From Oxytricha trifallax (Eukaryota; Ciliophora; Spirotrichea; Sporadotrichida; Oxytrichidae): a stretch of DNA of 64,000 nucleotides. Within the stretch, counting starts at the first letter, position 1; every line of letters starts with the position of its first letter. Position numbers and translations under genes: made by a program. Below are positions 25,401 to 36,770 of the stretch, piece by piece. The DNA is taken from positions 1-64,000 of the forward strand of contig ARYC01019093.1 of NCBI GenBank assembly GCA_000711775.1, read 5' to 3'. The notes beneath the pieces are model-generated. The model had not been told where the DNA came from. It saw only the letters and a program-made list of their open reading frames with translations, and searched no databases.

Positions 25401-26157
25401 AATTAAACAGTTATTTATGACATAAACTCCCAAAGAGGTTCAGGTAGAACATCCAGAGCTCACAGTGTGAAATCCTCAAGCATGAAAATAGATTACCAAG
25501 GCAGCTACTTACCAGGCACCACAATAAAACTTGAAGATGACGAGGATATTGCCATTTCGCATGCTTAGCAACTTATGATCAGAAATATGTCCTCTGGGTA
25601 TCAAGAATCTCCATTATACACATCTGACTCATTCACAGGCACGGGGACACACCGCACACTTAGTTCGAACTAGAACTTAGATTGTTTGCTAACGAAGAAT
25701 AAATCTATAAAAAGTAGAGATTAATATCGCTTAGGTGAAGAGCAAAAGGCTAGAGAGGAGTTTTATATGTAAGTTAAGCAATTATTCGCTTATATGAACA
25801 ACTCATATGTTTATTGTTTATGTAGGAGTTGAAACGCATAAAAGAACGACATTCACCATCCCCTAATAACAGATCTTCATCTCCCCATAGAATATCAAAA
25901 AGTCCCTATCTAGAGAGAAACAACCGTAGCTTGAAAGTTTAGAACGATTCCGCAATCGAAAACTAAATCTATATGAGCAAGTTTAATTAGGACTTAATTT
26001 AAATACTTATTTAATAAAATATTCAATTATTAAATTTTAAAGATCATTAAGAATTAGGAGGTAGCAGAGTAATTATATAAAAAGCAATTATATGGTAACT
26101 AGAGCACAGTCATTCCCAAACTTAAATCAGACAAATTATTTGGTAATTTATGAGTGA
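22429..26157 (+). CDS. large Ser/Gln/Asn/Arg-rich low-complexity protein, many introns
   Basis: No family recognised. A six-base first exon (ATGAAT) is followed by GTAAGT and, after an AG, by a conserved-looking start: ALMRW-type text reading LMRWQYQKYDEDYDKYF and FRNIYPYSIYVLNK. The remaining exons, split about every 150-350 bp by AT-rich GT-AG introns, encode Ser/Thr/Pro/Gln/Lys-rich sequence. Examples are RAKTPTPQQQRNKSSK near 23300, a more ordered piece EIMKYIDDAWVNHRDKKYK near 23730, and an RSSSPHRISKSPY stretch near 25880. It ends LVIYE, TGA 26155-26157. The N-terminal 45 residues look folded and the rest looks disordered. Its position next to a ciliary gene gives no firm clue. Confidence 0.55.
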
Positions 26158-26379
26158 ATGCAATTATTAGTCGCTGACAGTATTTTAACTTTAATTATAG
26201 CTTAACTTAATTATCTTAGACTTTAATAAAATAGTATTAACTTTTATAAATAAATATTTGAATTATTGCACAGTCATAAAATGTATGAAAGCTTATATGC
26301 TATAAATTGATAAAATTGTAAGATTTTTTGCTATTTTATATTTTAATAATATTTTAAGAAAGATTGTTAATTTACAACG

Positions 26380-28266
26380 ATGTTTAGAGGAGGAGACTAC
26401 TACGATGACCCCAAATTTTCTAATCCAGTTTAGATCAGGAACAACATGGATATTAGTGTAAGAAAGCAAACTACAAACTATAGTATTAAAAATATTGCAA
26501 TTTGTTTTCTTTTTAGCAACAATTGATGATTAATTTTCATAATGATTTAGGATATAAATGGAACATCATCAAAAAACTATAATCATAGACCATCAAGAGA
26601 TAATATGGGGGTTTCAGATAAACGAAGAAATACATAGAATTTGTACTCAAAATATATAACAAGAGATAATTTTATTTCCTTATATTTGATAGTTTATTAA
26701 TGGATAAAAACCACCACTACCAGGAATGAGTGGACAAAGATCTTCAAATGCTTATGGAGCTGGTGTTATAAATAATGCTGTTCTAATTTCACAAAATATT
26801 TTGATTTATATTGCAGATGGAGGTTACGGAAATTAGAATGATTAAAGTAAAATCGCAGGGTCAAGGTACAGACCTAGGACAGGCGAAAGAGGAATGGCTG
26901 ATATTTTCTAAACTTAACAGTAATCTATCCCCTAAAAAATTGAAAACCGTTCTCTTGTAACAAACGACATAACTGGAGCTCAAGCCAAAAGAAATTACAT
27001 CTAGGATCCAGGAATGATAGCAGGAGTAAGAACAGGCTCTCCTGCTAGAAAGAACGACTCCTCAGTCTTTTCACATTTACCTGATATTCCTCAAGATAGA
27101 GATATCCTTAAGAGAAAAGACGTTGAAATTTCAAAGCCAAGAATTGTTTCAAACAATCTTTCCACTAACAATGTTGGAGCTCCCTCTTCTAATTATGGGG
27201 GATATGCATCGAGTGATGTATATGGCGGAGGTGCTAATTCAAACTACGATTATCTACAACAGTAAATATAACTTCAGAATCAATAGTAGAGCCAAGGTAA
27301 TCAAATGGCAGGTGTTTTAGGAAATCAGGCTTAATATGGCCAGGATTAAGCTTCATATACTCCCAATAACTACTAACAAGAGAAGGATGATGTAGAAAAG
27401 CAATACTAAGAGTACTTAATGTAAAAGTAGAAAGAAGCTGCTCTTAATTATACTGCATAACTTAATCAATAGCCAGTCAAGTAAGGAAAATATAATTAAC
27501 AAGTTACTTATAGTGGACTAAGTGGTTTCACAAAGAATCAAGGAGGATCAAACATTTTGGCTCATGATTTCGTCGATGTAAGAGCTAAGGGGAATCTTGC
27601 AAGTAACGGTAGTTAAATTTTCAACAATGGTGGCTATTCTGCCTCTTCAGTGTAAAACCGAAACATTTCGTATAATCTTTTATAGTTCAAGGAGAATGCA
27701 GAAAGAGGCTCAGTTTGAGTAGAACTTTCAAAAACCTATGGCTGACAGAAACGCCTCAAACCAAGATTACTTGAAAAATAATTAACTAAAAACTGCTGCT
27801 GGTGGTAATCTCTCCATGAACTCCACAGCTAAAAGAGTCAGTGTGAATGATGGAAAGGAAAGGCTTTTCGGAGCTGTTGAAGAGGGTGCTGCTTATGCAT
27901 ATTAGAGGCAAGGAAGTCAAGCTTAAGACAATTAAATCAGAACTGGCAAGAGGATTCTCAATAGTGGAGGGGGTTCCGGGGTTGGTATAGGACTTGGAGG
28001 AGACAGTCATTCTAATGTTATTGGTGGCTATCCAAGCAGCAACTAAAGTGTTGCATCCAAGAATTAAGGTTACCCACAGTCTAGAATTTAATTCATTTTC
28101 TTATAAAACCTGCTAAATTATTGGATATCATGAATACATCTGAATTTATATAATTGTGATGATGTCTCATGTACCTATTCCAGGTGTCGACATAAACAGC
28201 TATGGAGGAAGTTAAATTGATTAAAACGGTTATGGGTCAGGCATTCCAGTTTAAGATGGATATTGA
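26380..28266 (+). CDS. Gly/Asn/Gln-rich protein of unknown function
   Basis: It starts MFRGGDYYDDPKFSNP. Exons carry GERGMADIF-like and QGGSNILAHDF-like text between Gly-, Asn- and Gln-rich stretches, including YGGYASSDVYGGG, a coil-like QQEKDDVEKQYQEYLMQKQK near 27385, and a Gly-rich GGGSGVGIGLGGD near 27965. It ends GSGIPVQDGY with TGA 28264-28266. Introns lie at about 26458-26550, 26650-26705, 26780-26815 and 28085-28180. A 16-nt GT-AG intron or 19-bp IES is at 27670-27688. Family not recognised; the repeated short motifs suggest a disordered or structural protein. Confidence 0.55.
27670..27685 (+). other. 16-nt intron, or part of a 19-bp IES
   Basis: GTATAATCTTTTATAG interrupts the frame. 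Removing 16 nt gives N-I-S-S-R-R-M, removing 19 nt (27670-27688, pointer TTC) gives N-I-S-R-R-M. Both restore the long downstream frame QKEAQFEQNFQKP. Confidence 0.6.
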
Positions 28267-29399
28267 TGATGCCTTGATTCTAAGCTTTAATATAATGGAA
28301 TAAATAAATAGCTTAAATTAAAAAATAAAAGCAAAAACAATTTATTAGTTTGATATTGCAATATAAAAGAACATGATATTTCAAGCATCAAAGCCATATA
28401 AATTATTAATGGAGAAAAATATTGATAAGCACCGATGTATATACAGATAAAATAAGCTCAAAATTATAAACTGATATCACTATTCACGAGAGTATTATTT
28501 AGCTATATTTGATGTTATTTTTAGAAATTTTCTTCAAATTTTATATTCTTCACCTTGAGATATACCAATTCAAGATTTTAGAAGTTTTCTATTAGAATTA
28601 TACTGATTGACATGGCAATATCTTTGCGTGTTTCTGGCATCCTTATTGTGGACAAAATAAATAAAATAAGATTTTCCTCATCACATTCATATAATTATTA
28701 ATTAAATCTCCTTCACTCTTACATCTATTGTAAATAAAATAAATTCTAGTAGGCACTCTAAGGCTCAATGTTAAATAAAGAAATACAATTTTTTAATAAG
28801 ATTTGGCATTATTACAAATTGAAAATTTTAGGTCAATAGGGATAGTCATTTTATAGGATCTAAGTTCAGAAGCTATAAAATTCTTTTTGATTGCATAGTC
28901 TTCAACACAAAGCTAGTATGATTTCAATTATTGAAAAAATATATATTATCAATAATAGTGGACTGGTAAGATCAATTAATTTCTTTTTGTAAATGGAATC
29001 CTTCCAAGAGGTATCCTGATAGTATATTATTTTAATAAGAAAGCTTTTTTAGATTTTTTGTTATCAAATCTTGCTAGTAAATTCACCCTACTAGATCACA
29101 ATTTAATTGTTGATCTGGGCATTTAATTGTGAATATCTAAGACAAAATAAATTCATTAAATTAAACATCAACTAATTAGATTTTCCATAATCTCATAAAT
29201 AAAAAGGAATCTATCTTTAATCGTCAATATAAGGCTCCGTTTAATAGTTCTTACAAATAAATAATAAATCATCACAGAAAATTCTCTGCTATAAATACTG
29301 AAAAGTAGAACGTTCCTTATAAACAATAAGAATAAGCAACTATGCAATCAAATAACGATAACAAATATTAGTCAAAGAAAGTTTGTTTCTAACAATAAA
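28267..29399. other. intergenic, AT-rich
   Basis: No gene supported. The last 170 bp before the malic enzyme start are A-rich with few TGA codons and are probably 5' untranslated or subtelomeric leader for that gene. The rest is AT-rich without motifs. Confidence 0.4.
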
Positions 29400-31115
29400 A
29401 TGGGGAATTTTAAGGACATGACTAATTTTAAATGAGCTATTTTTTAAAGTTACAGCTCAAGAAGCTGATGACTATCATTAATACCCTTAACCAGGCAAAT
29501 ATATAATCGTGCCCACTAAACCCATGAACAACTCAAGAGATCTCTCACTAGCTTACTCTCCAGGAGTCGCACATCCTTGCCTTGAAATTCACTAAAACCC
29601 AGAGAAAGCATTCGATTACACAAAAGTTAAATACTTAATTTACTATTACAGAAGTTTTAAGTTAATTAGGAGAAAGTTTTTATGATACATTTTTTACACA
29701 AACAAAGGAAATATGGTGGCTGTAGTTTCAAATGGAACCGCCGTTCTTGGTCTAGGAAACTTGGGCGCCCTAGCTGGTAAGCCAGTGATGGAGGGAAAAT
29801 CAGTGCTTTTTGGAAAATTCGCTGGTGTGCAATCAATTGACCTCTGTATTGATGCTTACGGAATTGATGAGTTCGTTAATTGCGTGCGATATTTGGCACC
29901 CTCATTCGGAGGCATCAATCTTGAGGACATTAAGGGACCAGACTGCTTTGAAATTGAAGAGAGACTTAAGAAGTTAATGAACATCCCAGTCTTTCATGAT
30001 GATCAACATGGAACAGCAATCATTTGCTTAGCTGGACTGATTAATCCTAAAATATATTATTTAGAGTTAGTTTAAGATTATAGCCTTTTTTTACAAATAG
30101 TTGTAAAATAATATCATTACTTAAAATTTGACTATATATTTAGTTTTGCTAAATGCCATTGAATTCTCAGGAAAGAAAGTAGAAGACATTAGATTAGTAT
30201 GTAATGGCGCCGGAGCTGCTGGAATCGCATGTGTGAATCTTATCCAGTCCTATGGTGTGAAGATGGAGAACTGCCTGATGGTAGACACCAAGGGAGTCAT
30301 CTACAAGGGTAGAAAGGAGGGCATGAACCCACAAAAAGAAGAACACGCTGTTGAGACAGATCGTCGTACCCTTGAAGATGCCCTCAAGGATGCTGATGTA
30401 TTCATTGGCGTGTCAGTCAAGGGAGCACTTACAAAAGAGATGATTAAGACAATGGCTCGTGATCCAATTATCTTCGCCATGGCAAACCCAGACCCTGAAA
30501 TTACCCCAGAAGACGCCAGAGAGGCCAGAGAAGATGCTATTGTAGCAACTGGAAGATCTGACTATCCAAACCAGATCAATAATTTTAATGTGTCAATAAT
30601 GTAATTCTGCCGGAATAACCGATTATGATTATCAGATATGATTTTTAAATTTACATTAATAAATAATGTCTTATGTTTCCCATTCATCTTCAGAGGAGCA
30701 TTAGATACAAAATCCACGTAAATTACTGAACACATGAAGCTAGCTGCAGCCAACGCTTTGGCTTAACTAGCACGCGAAGAAGTTCCATAAGAAGTCCTCA
30801 AGGCTTACGGGCTCTCTGAATTAAAGTTTGGTAGAGATTATATTATTCCAACACCATTCGACCCCAGGTTAATTTGAATAATGACCCAGTAATTCAATCT
30901 ATACAAATAATGTTTTGAATATTTCCTTTAGAATTTGAGATACAGGTTAATTTACGTGGTTTCAAAAGCAGTTGCCAAAGCAGCAATTGAATCAGGAGTT
31001 GCTAAGACAATTAAATAAAAACTTTAGTATTTAAAAATTTAAGACCATCATTACTGATTGGGAAGCCTACGACAAGTCACTTTTTGAGAGAATTAAAGAC
31101 AGATAAATGGTATGA
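29400..31115 (+). CDS. malic enzyme (oxaloacetate-decarboxylating malate dehydrogenase), six IESs
   Basis: It catalyses oxidative decarboxylation of malate to pyruvate with NAD(P). Removing six pointer-flanked segments leaves 33+176+343+429+208+60+62 = 1311 nt, that is 436 codons plus TGA, all open. Motifs include [47 protein letters not shown] (metal/substrate site), the Rossmann [21 protein letters not shown] and [16 protein letters not shown]. Length fits the short bacterial-type (MaeB malic domain only) enzyme rather than the 550-residue animal type, so a bacterial-like origin or an anaerobic/organelle role is possible. No obvious N-terminal targeting peptide (starts [14 protein letters not shown]). 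Each IES junction falls inside a conserved motif, making the joins secure. Confidence 0.92.
29433..29448 (+). other. IES 1 of malic enzyme, 16 bp, pointer TTTTAAA
   Basis: Repeats at 29426-29432 and 29442-29448. Excision joins MTNF to KVTAQEAD and removes an in-frame TGA. Confidence 0.75.
29625..29702 (+). other. IES 2 of malic enzyme, 78 bp, pointer TTACACAAA
   Basis: Nine-base repeats at 29616-29624 and 29694-29702. Excision makes the conserved DYTNKGN motif. Confidence 0.9.
30046..30154 (+). other. IES 3 of malic enzyme, 109 bp, pointer AAT
   Basis: Repeats at 30043-30045 and 30152-30154. Excision joins ICLAGLI to NAIEFSGKK. The segment lacks GT...AG ends. Confidence 0.85.
30584..30667 (+). 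other. IES 4 of malic enzyme, 84 bp, pointer AATAAT
   Basis: Repeats at 30578-30583 and 30662-30667. Excision joins DYPNQINN to [13 protein letters not shown]. Confidence 0.9.
30876..30953 (+). other. IES 5 of malic enzyme, 78 bp, pointer CAGGTTAATTT
   Basis: Eleven-base repeats at 30865-30875 and 30943-30953. Excision makes [16 protein letters not shown]. Confidence 0.92.
31014..31053 (+). other. IES 6 of malic enzyme, 40 bp, pointer ATTA
   Basis: Repeats at 31010-31013 and 31050-31053. Excision joins GVAKTI to TDWEAYDK. Confidence 0.85.
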
Positions 31116-31400
31116 ACTGGCTCTTCGTCGAATCAGCCATAACAAGACGATGAAGAAGTGCATTCAAATAAAATAAAACCATCTAGCCCATAAAAGTTGT
31201 CGGGAAATAAGGTTAATATTGAAATATTTTAATTTAAATATGAAAATTCAGACAGAAAAAAAGCTAATTCTTTGCTAATTAAAATATTTATAATTTTAGC
31301 CTATAAATTATGAATACATTTCTATATAGGGAATAATCAAATAAATATTAACGAGGATAATAATAAGCACTGGGAGGACTCTATTTACAGGTATAAATTG
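31116..31400 (+). other. open segment after the malic enzyme stop
   Basis: After TGA 31113-31115 the same frame continues with Ser/Gln/Asp text (SSSNQPQQDDEEV ... SGNK). It reaches a possible GT at about 31212, and an AG near 31328 is followed by GNNQININEDNNKHW. It may be 3' untranslated sequence or a readthrough tail; nothing proves translation. Confidence 0.25.
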
Positions 31401-31593
31401 TGATTCGTTTTAATTTATTATTTTATTTATTGCATATCTTTCTCAAATCTTCTTTAATTTATTCTTATGAAACCCCATGATTTTATATATCATCATTGAA
31501 TAATATTTCTATGATGATATATAAGTGAAGTAAATATCAATATATAATTTAAAATTCCAAAATAAATTGAAAGATTAGACTAAACTACAACAT

Positions 31594-33799
31594 TCATTTC
31601 TTTTTAGGTGGATTTTTAGCTAAAGCAGCTGCTTATTATTAAGCCAAAATCTCCTCTGGGTCAATGATTAATAACTCAACTTTAACATCTGGCATTTTAT
31701 TTGTGATGCCACGAGTTACATCACGAATTGTTATTTCATAAGTGCCTCCACGGAAAGATTCATTTAAATTTATATAAAGTTTTTATGTATATGAAATCAA
31801 TTGAATTAATATAAAAAAATTGATCTAATTTAACAAAAGAATTCATTAAGAGTATAGGAGAGATCTTTAACTGAAAGTATACCTTCCTTAGATTAAATCT
31901 AATCTTTCTAAATAAAATGTGTTAAAAAATTTCAAAGATTTTACCAATGATTCTTTCTTCTAGTTGAACTTATAAGTCGCCCATTATTTTAAATATTTTA
32001 AGTTTATTCCCAATCATCAAAATAATCATGTGCATTTATAGATATAATAAAGACCATTTATCTTCAAAGTCATCCGGATTAGGTTCTCCTGCAGGAGGCA
32101 CTTCACCCTCTAAAAGTGGTACTTTTCTCACCTTCTCAAATCTACCCAATTCAAATTCGAAGTTTCTGCCGTTTTCATTTACCATCACAAGAGGGTCTGG
32201 GGTTATCATGCGTTTTGGTTCTGGTTCATCAGGCTAAGCTTTAATCATATAATTTAAAAATCACACATATAAACAGAACACAAAAAATTGTAAAATAATA
32301 GCTGGTTATCCCTTGGCCCCTTTTGCATTTTTAGCAGCTGCAGCTAGTTTTTTAGGGTCTTCTTCTATAGGGGGTGGGTTAGGGTCTTCGAATGGGGGTC
32401 CTTGATATACAATGTGCAATTCAAATTCAATGAAATTATTTTCTTTTCCCACTTCATATACTATTTTGTTCTTGCCCTCTTCCTCTTTATCTTCCTCTGC
32501 TTATAATAGAATTTACTTTAGGCAATTATTTTTCCTTAATGAATAAATGACCTTAATCTAAATTAAAATTTTAATACCAAAATTATATCCACCTTTCTTT
32601 AATTGGGCTTTAGGGTCTGGCTTGCCCTTAGCTTTAGGATCAATTTTTTGTTCCTCTTCTTCCTCTTTCTTAATCAATTTGAAGAGAATTTGATTAGCTT
32701 CAAACTCTGGTTTATTGTCTTAATTTTAGAACAAAAATGTTTATAATTCTCATTTAAAGAATTCAGTATTTTTAGATTAGATTTAACAAAATTATCTTAA
32801 AATTATTTATCTTTGTAGTTGCTGACTAGCGTATAGGTACTTCCCATAACATAAAATCTTCCCATTCCTTCTCTTTTGTTGTTTTCAAAGTAGCCTTCAT
32901 AAACTGTTTTGTCAAGTTGAGTCAATTGTCCTTTGCCTTGCATTTACTGTTTTAAATATTTGAAGAGTTCTAAATCACTTTATAAATTTATCAAGTCTTA
33001 ATTTTATATTTTCTTTTAGGATTATCCCCTTTACAACTTAGCCTTAATAGAGAGAACCATTATTAAACTATATCATGCACATACCATTAGGCCAATTATC
33101 TCTAAATTCTCCCTATATTTGAATAATTTAAATAAACATTCTGAAGTTTCATAAAAATATTTGAACTTTATCATGTAAAACTTTTAAATCTTACAGTATA
33201 GGTGTTTCTATCCTTTGTAAAATAAGTGCCTTGACCTTGTCTCACATTGAGTACCCAGTTGCCTTTGTACCATTCACCAGTTTTTATGTACTGTAATTCG
33301 CCATAGCCATCTTTCTCACCCTATCTAAACTCTCCTTTGTAGATTGAGCCATCTGTGTAAACTATCATCAAATATTTTGCTTTTAAGTATTGTATTTTCA
33401 AAAATATGATTAAAAGAATATCTTATGTAGTTAGGTTTATCTTCTCTCACCCTTACCATTTATTTCACCTTGATTGAACTCACCCTCGTAGTATGTCCCA
33501 TCCTTCATAATCAATATTCCATAACCTATTTTAGTAATTATTCAATTAACTCATCAAATGCATACCATGCTTGACGCCATTCAGCCACTATCCTTTGTAT
33601 TAAAAGAATGCATTTTCGTATGTGTAAATTCCTTCTCCGTTTCTTAATTTTGTAACTGGATCTATCTAACCGAAGTATCTCTATATATTAGATTTAAGTT
33701 TTGCTAATTATTAATCATAGTAAATGGTAGAGGGTAGATAATTATCCAATTTTGAACACAAAATATTCCTCCTTACATCTTTAGTTTATTAGAATTCAT
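31594..33799 (-). CDS. MORN-repeat protein
   Basis: The start is MNSNKLK (ATG 33799-33797). An intron GTAAGG...ATAGAG leads to YFGQIDPVTKLRNGEGIY. MORN-type units (YxGxW/F...G.G) follow in separate exons: FFQYKGQWLNGVKHG, TYYEGEFNQGEINGKG, SIYKGEFRQGEKDGYGE, GEWYKGNWVLNVRQGQG, YRGEFRDNWPNG and TVYEGYFENNKREGMG. The C-terminal third has no MORN repeats. It is acidic and Lys/Pro-rich (KKEEEEEQKIDPKAKG), with NNFIEFELHIVYQGPPFEDP and a final AKNPPKKK before TGA 31596-31594. MORN proteins commonly act at membranes or the ciliary axoneme; this one's role is not known. Exons are separated by AT-rich introns or IESs I did not fully resolve. Confidence 0.75.
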
Positions 33800-33984
33800 A
33801 TTAGCCAGGTTGCTAATTTTAAATGTTGGTAGGTTACTTAGCCCCTGTTATTGAATTAAGACTCTTTTTCATTTTTAATTTTCTAAATTATAATCAAGAA
33901 AAAATTAATTAAATTTATTAGAGTACCTCACCCTTAAATCTATAAACTTAAAAATTGTAAATAATTTAAAAAGTAATTTCAAAC
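33800..33984. promoter_or_regulatory. divergent promoter region, MORN / E2 genes
   Basis: These 185 bp lie between the head-to-head starts of the MORN gene (33799, minus) and the E2 gene (33985, plus). AT-rich; no recognisable element. The pair could share one nanochromosome. Confidence 0.4.
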
Positions 33985-34616
33985 ATGGTGAGTAGAAATC
34001 GCTTAAACAGAGAGCTAATGGCTTTAAACAACACCAAGGATATAGATATATTGCTCAATCCAATTAATGATAATCTATTTCACTGGTAGGGATTAATCAA
34101 GGGACCCCCTGAAACACCATATGAAAGAGGATGGTTCAAGCTAGATTTCAAGATTGATCAAAACTATCCTATTAATCCACCTAAAGTCAAATTCTTAACA
34201 CGTATTTTTCACCCGAATATACATTTAAAACGTTTTAAGCTATATATAGCTGATATTTGAAATTTAATCTATATAAAAAATACTTTGTTAATTTCACCAA
34301 AACCTTTTCTTTAATTTTACTTAATCAATTAAATTTAAATATACATTTTGAAACAGGAGAGATTTGCTTGGATATCCTAAAAGCTTAGCACTGGTCTCCA
34401 GCATGGACCCTAGAATCCCTATGCCGTGCAATCGTAAATCTATTAGTAAATCCTAACGCGGACTCTCCACTTAATTGTGACTCTGGTAACATGATTAGAG
34501 CAGGCGACATGGTCGCATTTAGAACTATGGCTTACATGTACACTGTAGAAAATGCTTGTGAGGACACTGTGTTCGAGGCAGAAACAGTTTTAATAAGCAG
34601 AAAGAAAGTTGAATGA
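33985..34616 (+). CDS. PEX4: ubiquitin-conjugating enzyme E2, PEX4-like, one IES
   Basis: Joining 33985-34226 to 34349-34616 gives 510 nt, that is 169 residues plus TGA. The UBC fold is clear: FHWQGLIKGPPETPYERG, YPINPPKVKFLTRIFHPNI (HPN motif), then TGEICLDIL with the catalytic Cys, and WSPAWTLESLCRAI. The downstream DSPLNCDSGNMIRAGD matches the peroxisomal E2 PEX4 rather than general UBC4/5 enzymes. PEX4 monoubiquitinates the PEX5 receptor for recycling from the peroxisome. The assignment to PEX4 rests on remembered family motifs. Confidence 0.85.
34227..34348 (+). other. IES in PEX4-like gene, 122 bp, pointer AATATACATTT
   Basis: Eleven-base repeats at 34216-34226 and 34338-34348. Excision makes HPNIHFETGEICLDIL, placing the catalytic Cys directly after the junction. 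Confidence 0.93.
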
Positions 34617-34858
34617 CAAGAAGCATAAGGTTAATATTAATCAAAAGTATCAAGTTTGAAGGTCGAGGTGAGATGATAATAATTGCAAATAGAAATTTAG
34701 AAATAGACTAATGTATGCCATTGTAACACTATAAAATTTATTTCTTAAAGAATATTCTCTCATTTTTTCTAAGATCATTCAATATTTTACTTACGTTGTA
34801 TAATTTTCGTTAATTTCTGATAAAAAATTATAAATTAATTGTTTACTTAAAAATTTAA

Positions 34859-36706
34859 ATGAAAAACTACTATGATTCAAATTTTGCTTCTTCCCAAGAA
34901 TTAGATGATTTTAACCTAAATTTCCGCTCCCAGCAATCATTCCACTCTGACCCTTTGAATCATTCTCAATCCTAAAAATCTCAGTCACTTAATGATTCCT
35001 AATTGAACTCTAATAATTTCCTTTTAAATAACAAATTTGAAAGTGTACTATCCAATTAGAACAAATCTAAGATCATAGATCCATTGAAAGCTTAGAATAT
35101 ACTATAGAAATCTAAGAAATATTATGGAAACTTGTCTGAGAGTAGTTAATAGAGTAGGATAGATTTTAATGATATTTTGAAATTAGATGGACTTCAAAAT
35201 GGAAGGAATTACTTGAGAACTAAGCAAGTCGAAAAATTTAAGAATAGTCTAGACTAAGAATATTATCAAAATAAAAGTATGAAACAATAGAGGCATAACA
35301 CCGAGGAGTAAATAAAGTAAATTAGTGATAAAAAATCCTAAAACATATAATTTGATAGTAGCCCTCATAACAAATCTACAGACCTCAAAGACAGAAATAT
35401 ATTGGATAATCTTTCATTTGACGACTCTCAAGATTTCTTTCACTAATCCCCTCTTGTGAATAAGACTAAAGACTATGATAGATTTAAGCTTTTAATGCCT
35501 TTACAACCTATCCAAAATTTCTCAATATAATAAACGACGAATGATTTTGATAATAGTAGCCCTATACAGTAAAATAACCTGATTGATTATTCCAGAATTC
35601 AAAATACTAAGTAATCTAAAAAGTAGAGCCAATTTAAAATAGAATAAATGACACCATATTTTCAAAATTCAAATGATGATAGTGAGAGTGAATTCAATGA
35701 TTAACAATAAAACATGAATTAATAATAAAAATAGTAATAGGAGGATAGTTCTCTAGAAGAAGAAAAATCAACAAAAAATTATTAAAATACTTCAAATAAA
35801 AAGGTTTAAATTGAATTAACATAAGATTAAATCCAGAGCATTTTCTTATAATAAAATTTATTAATCATTATTACTAACTTTATGTTTTAACTTAATGAAA
35901 TTAATATTTTCAAGTAAGTAGAACACAATAAGAGTAACAATACCAATTTTAATCAGTTAAGTGAGAGAAGAAAAATTCCAATTTTCAGTTAAGAAAAAGA
36001 TAGCATACCTAATGTTTCTGAATCTTTTAATGAACTAAGGGATGATATCTCTAATAAAAAATCAACTCCAAATCAAGAATTATTTATCGATTTAGATTAA
36101 TTAAAATTAAAATTCGATTTTGACAAAGACTTTAAGAGCGCCAAGCTTTTTTCTTAACATATCTTAGACATTGATAATTCCAAGGAAACTGAAGGCTTTT
36201 AACTTATAAATTAACAAAACCTGCATAATTCTTCTAAAAAACGAAAATTTGATGAAATCAAGAATATTGAATCAGGAAAATTAGATGCTAAAAGGAACTA
36301 GGAGAGTGACAATATATCTGAGAGATTTGGATAATTAGAGATAAGAAAGAAAAGTTGTAGTAATGATTAAGCTTAATGTAATGATTCTAATTCTCAGCAG
36401 TAATCATATCCAAAAAATAGTAGTAAAAAAATTAGTAGTGAAGCCGCCATTGACAAAGTGTATAGTCAATAATATAGTTGTAAAAGTATATATTTTTTGA
36501 AAAATAGGAAACATATTATAGTAATTATATGTTTTTTTTTAAAAAAAAATAAGATGATCCAAAAAGAAGAAAATTTAATGAAAGCTGAAAATATAATAAA
36601 ATAAATATTCATGCTTAGTTAACGCATCAACGATCTAATTCTTAATGAAGTATATTATGTTTTAAATATTCATCACAAAATTATGATTTTTAAGAATGAA
36701 TTTTGA
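34859..36706 (+). CDS. 615-residue Asn/Gln/Ser-rich protein, uninterrupted ORF
   Basis: One frame runs from ATG 34859 to TGA 36704-36706 (616 codons), with dozens of TAA/TAG glutamines and no TGA. Text is rich in Asn, Gln, Ser and Lys with acidic patches (NSNDDSESEFNDQQQ, then EDSSLEEEKS) and no recognisable domain. The last 70 or so codons are poorer in sequence complexity and contain a poly-T tract, so the true end may be earlier. No intron or IES is needed, unlike its neighbours. Low-complexity ORFs of this kind are common in ciliates; function unknown. Confidence 0.6.
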
Positions 36707-36770
36707 AAAGCATTTTTTACTTTTAAGCCTGCTTATTATAAACAAAGATGTAATAACTAGAAAAAATAAA

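Noticed and set aside
32028-32237. Plus-strand 69-codon ORF
   Set aside because: It is antisense to a coding segment of the MORN-protein gene (EVPPAGEPNPDDFEDKW region).
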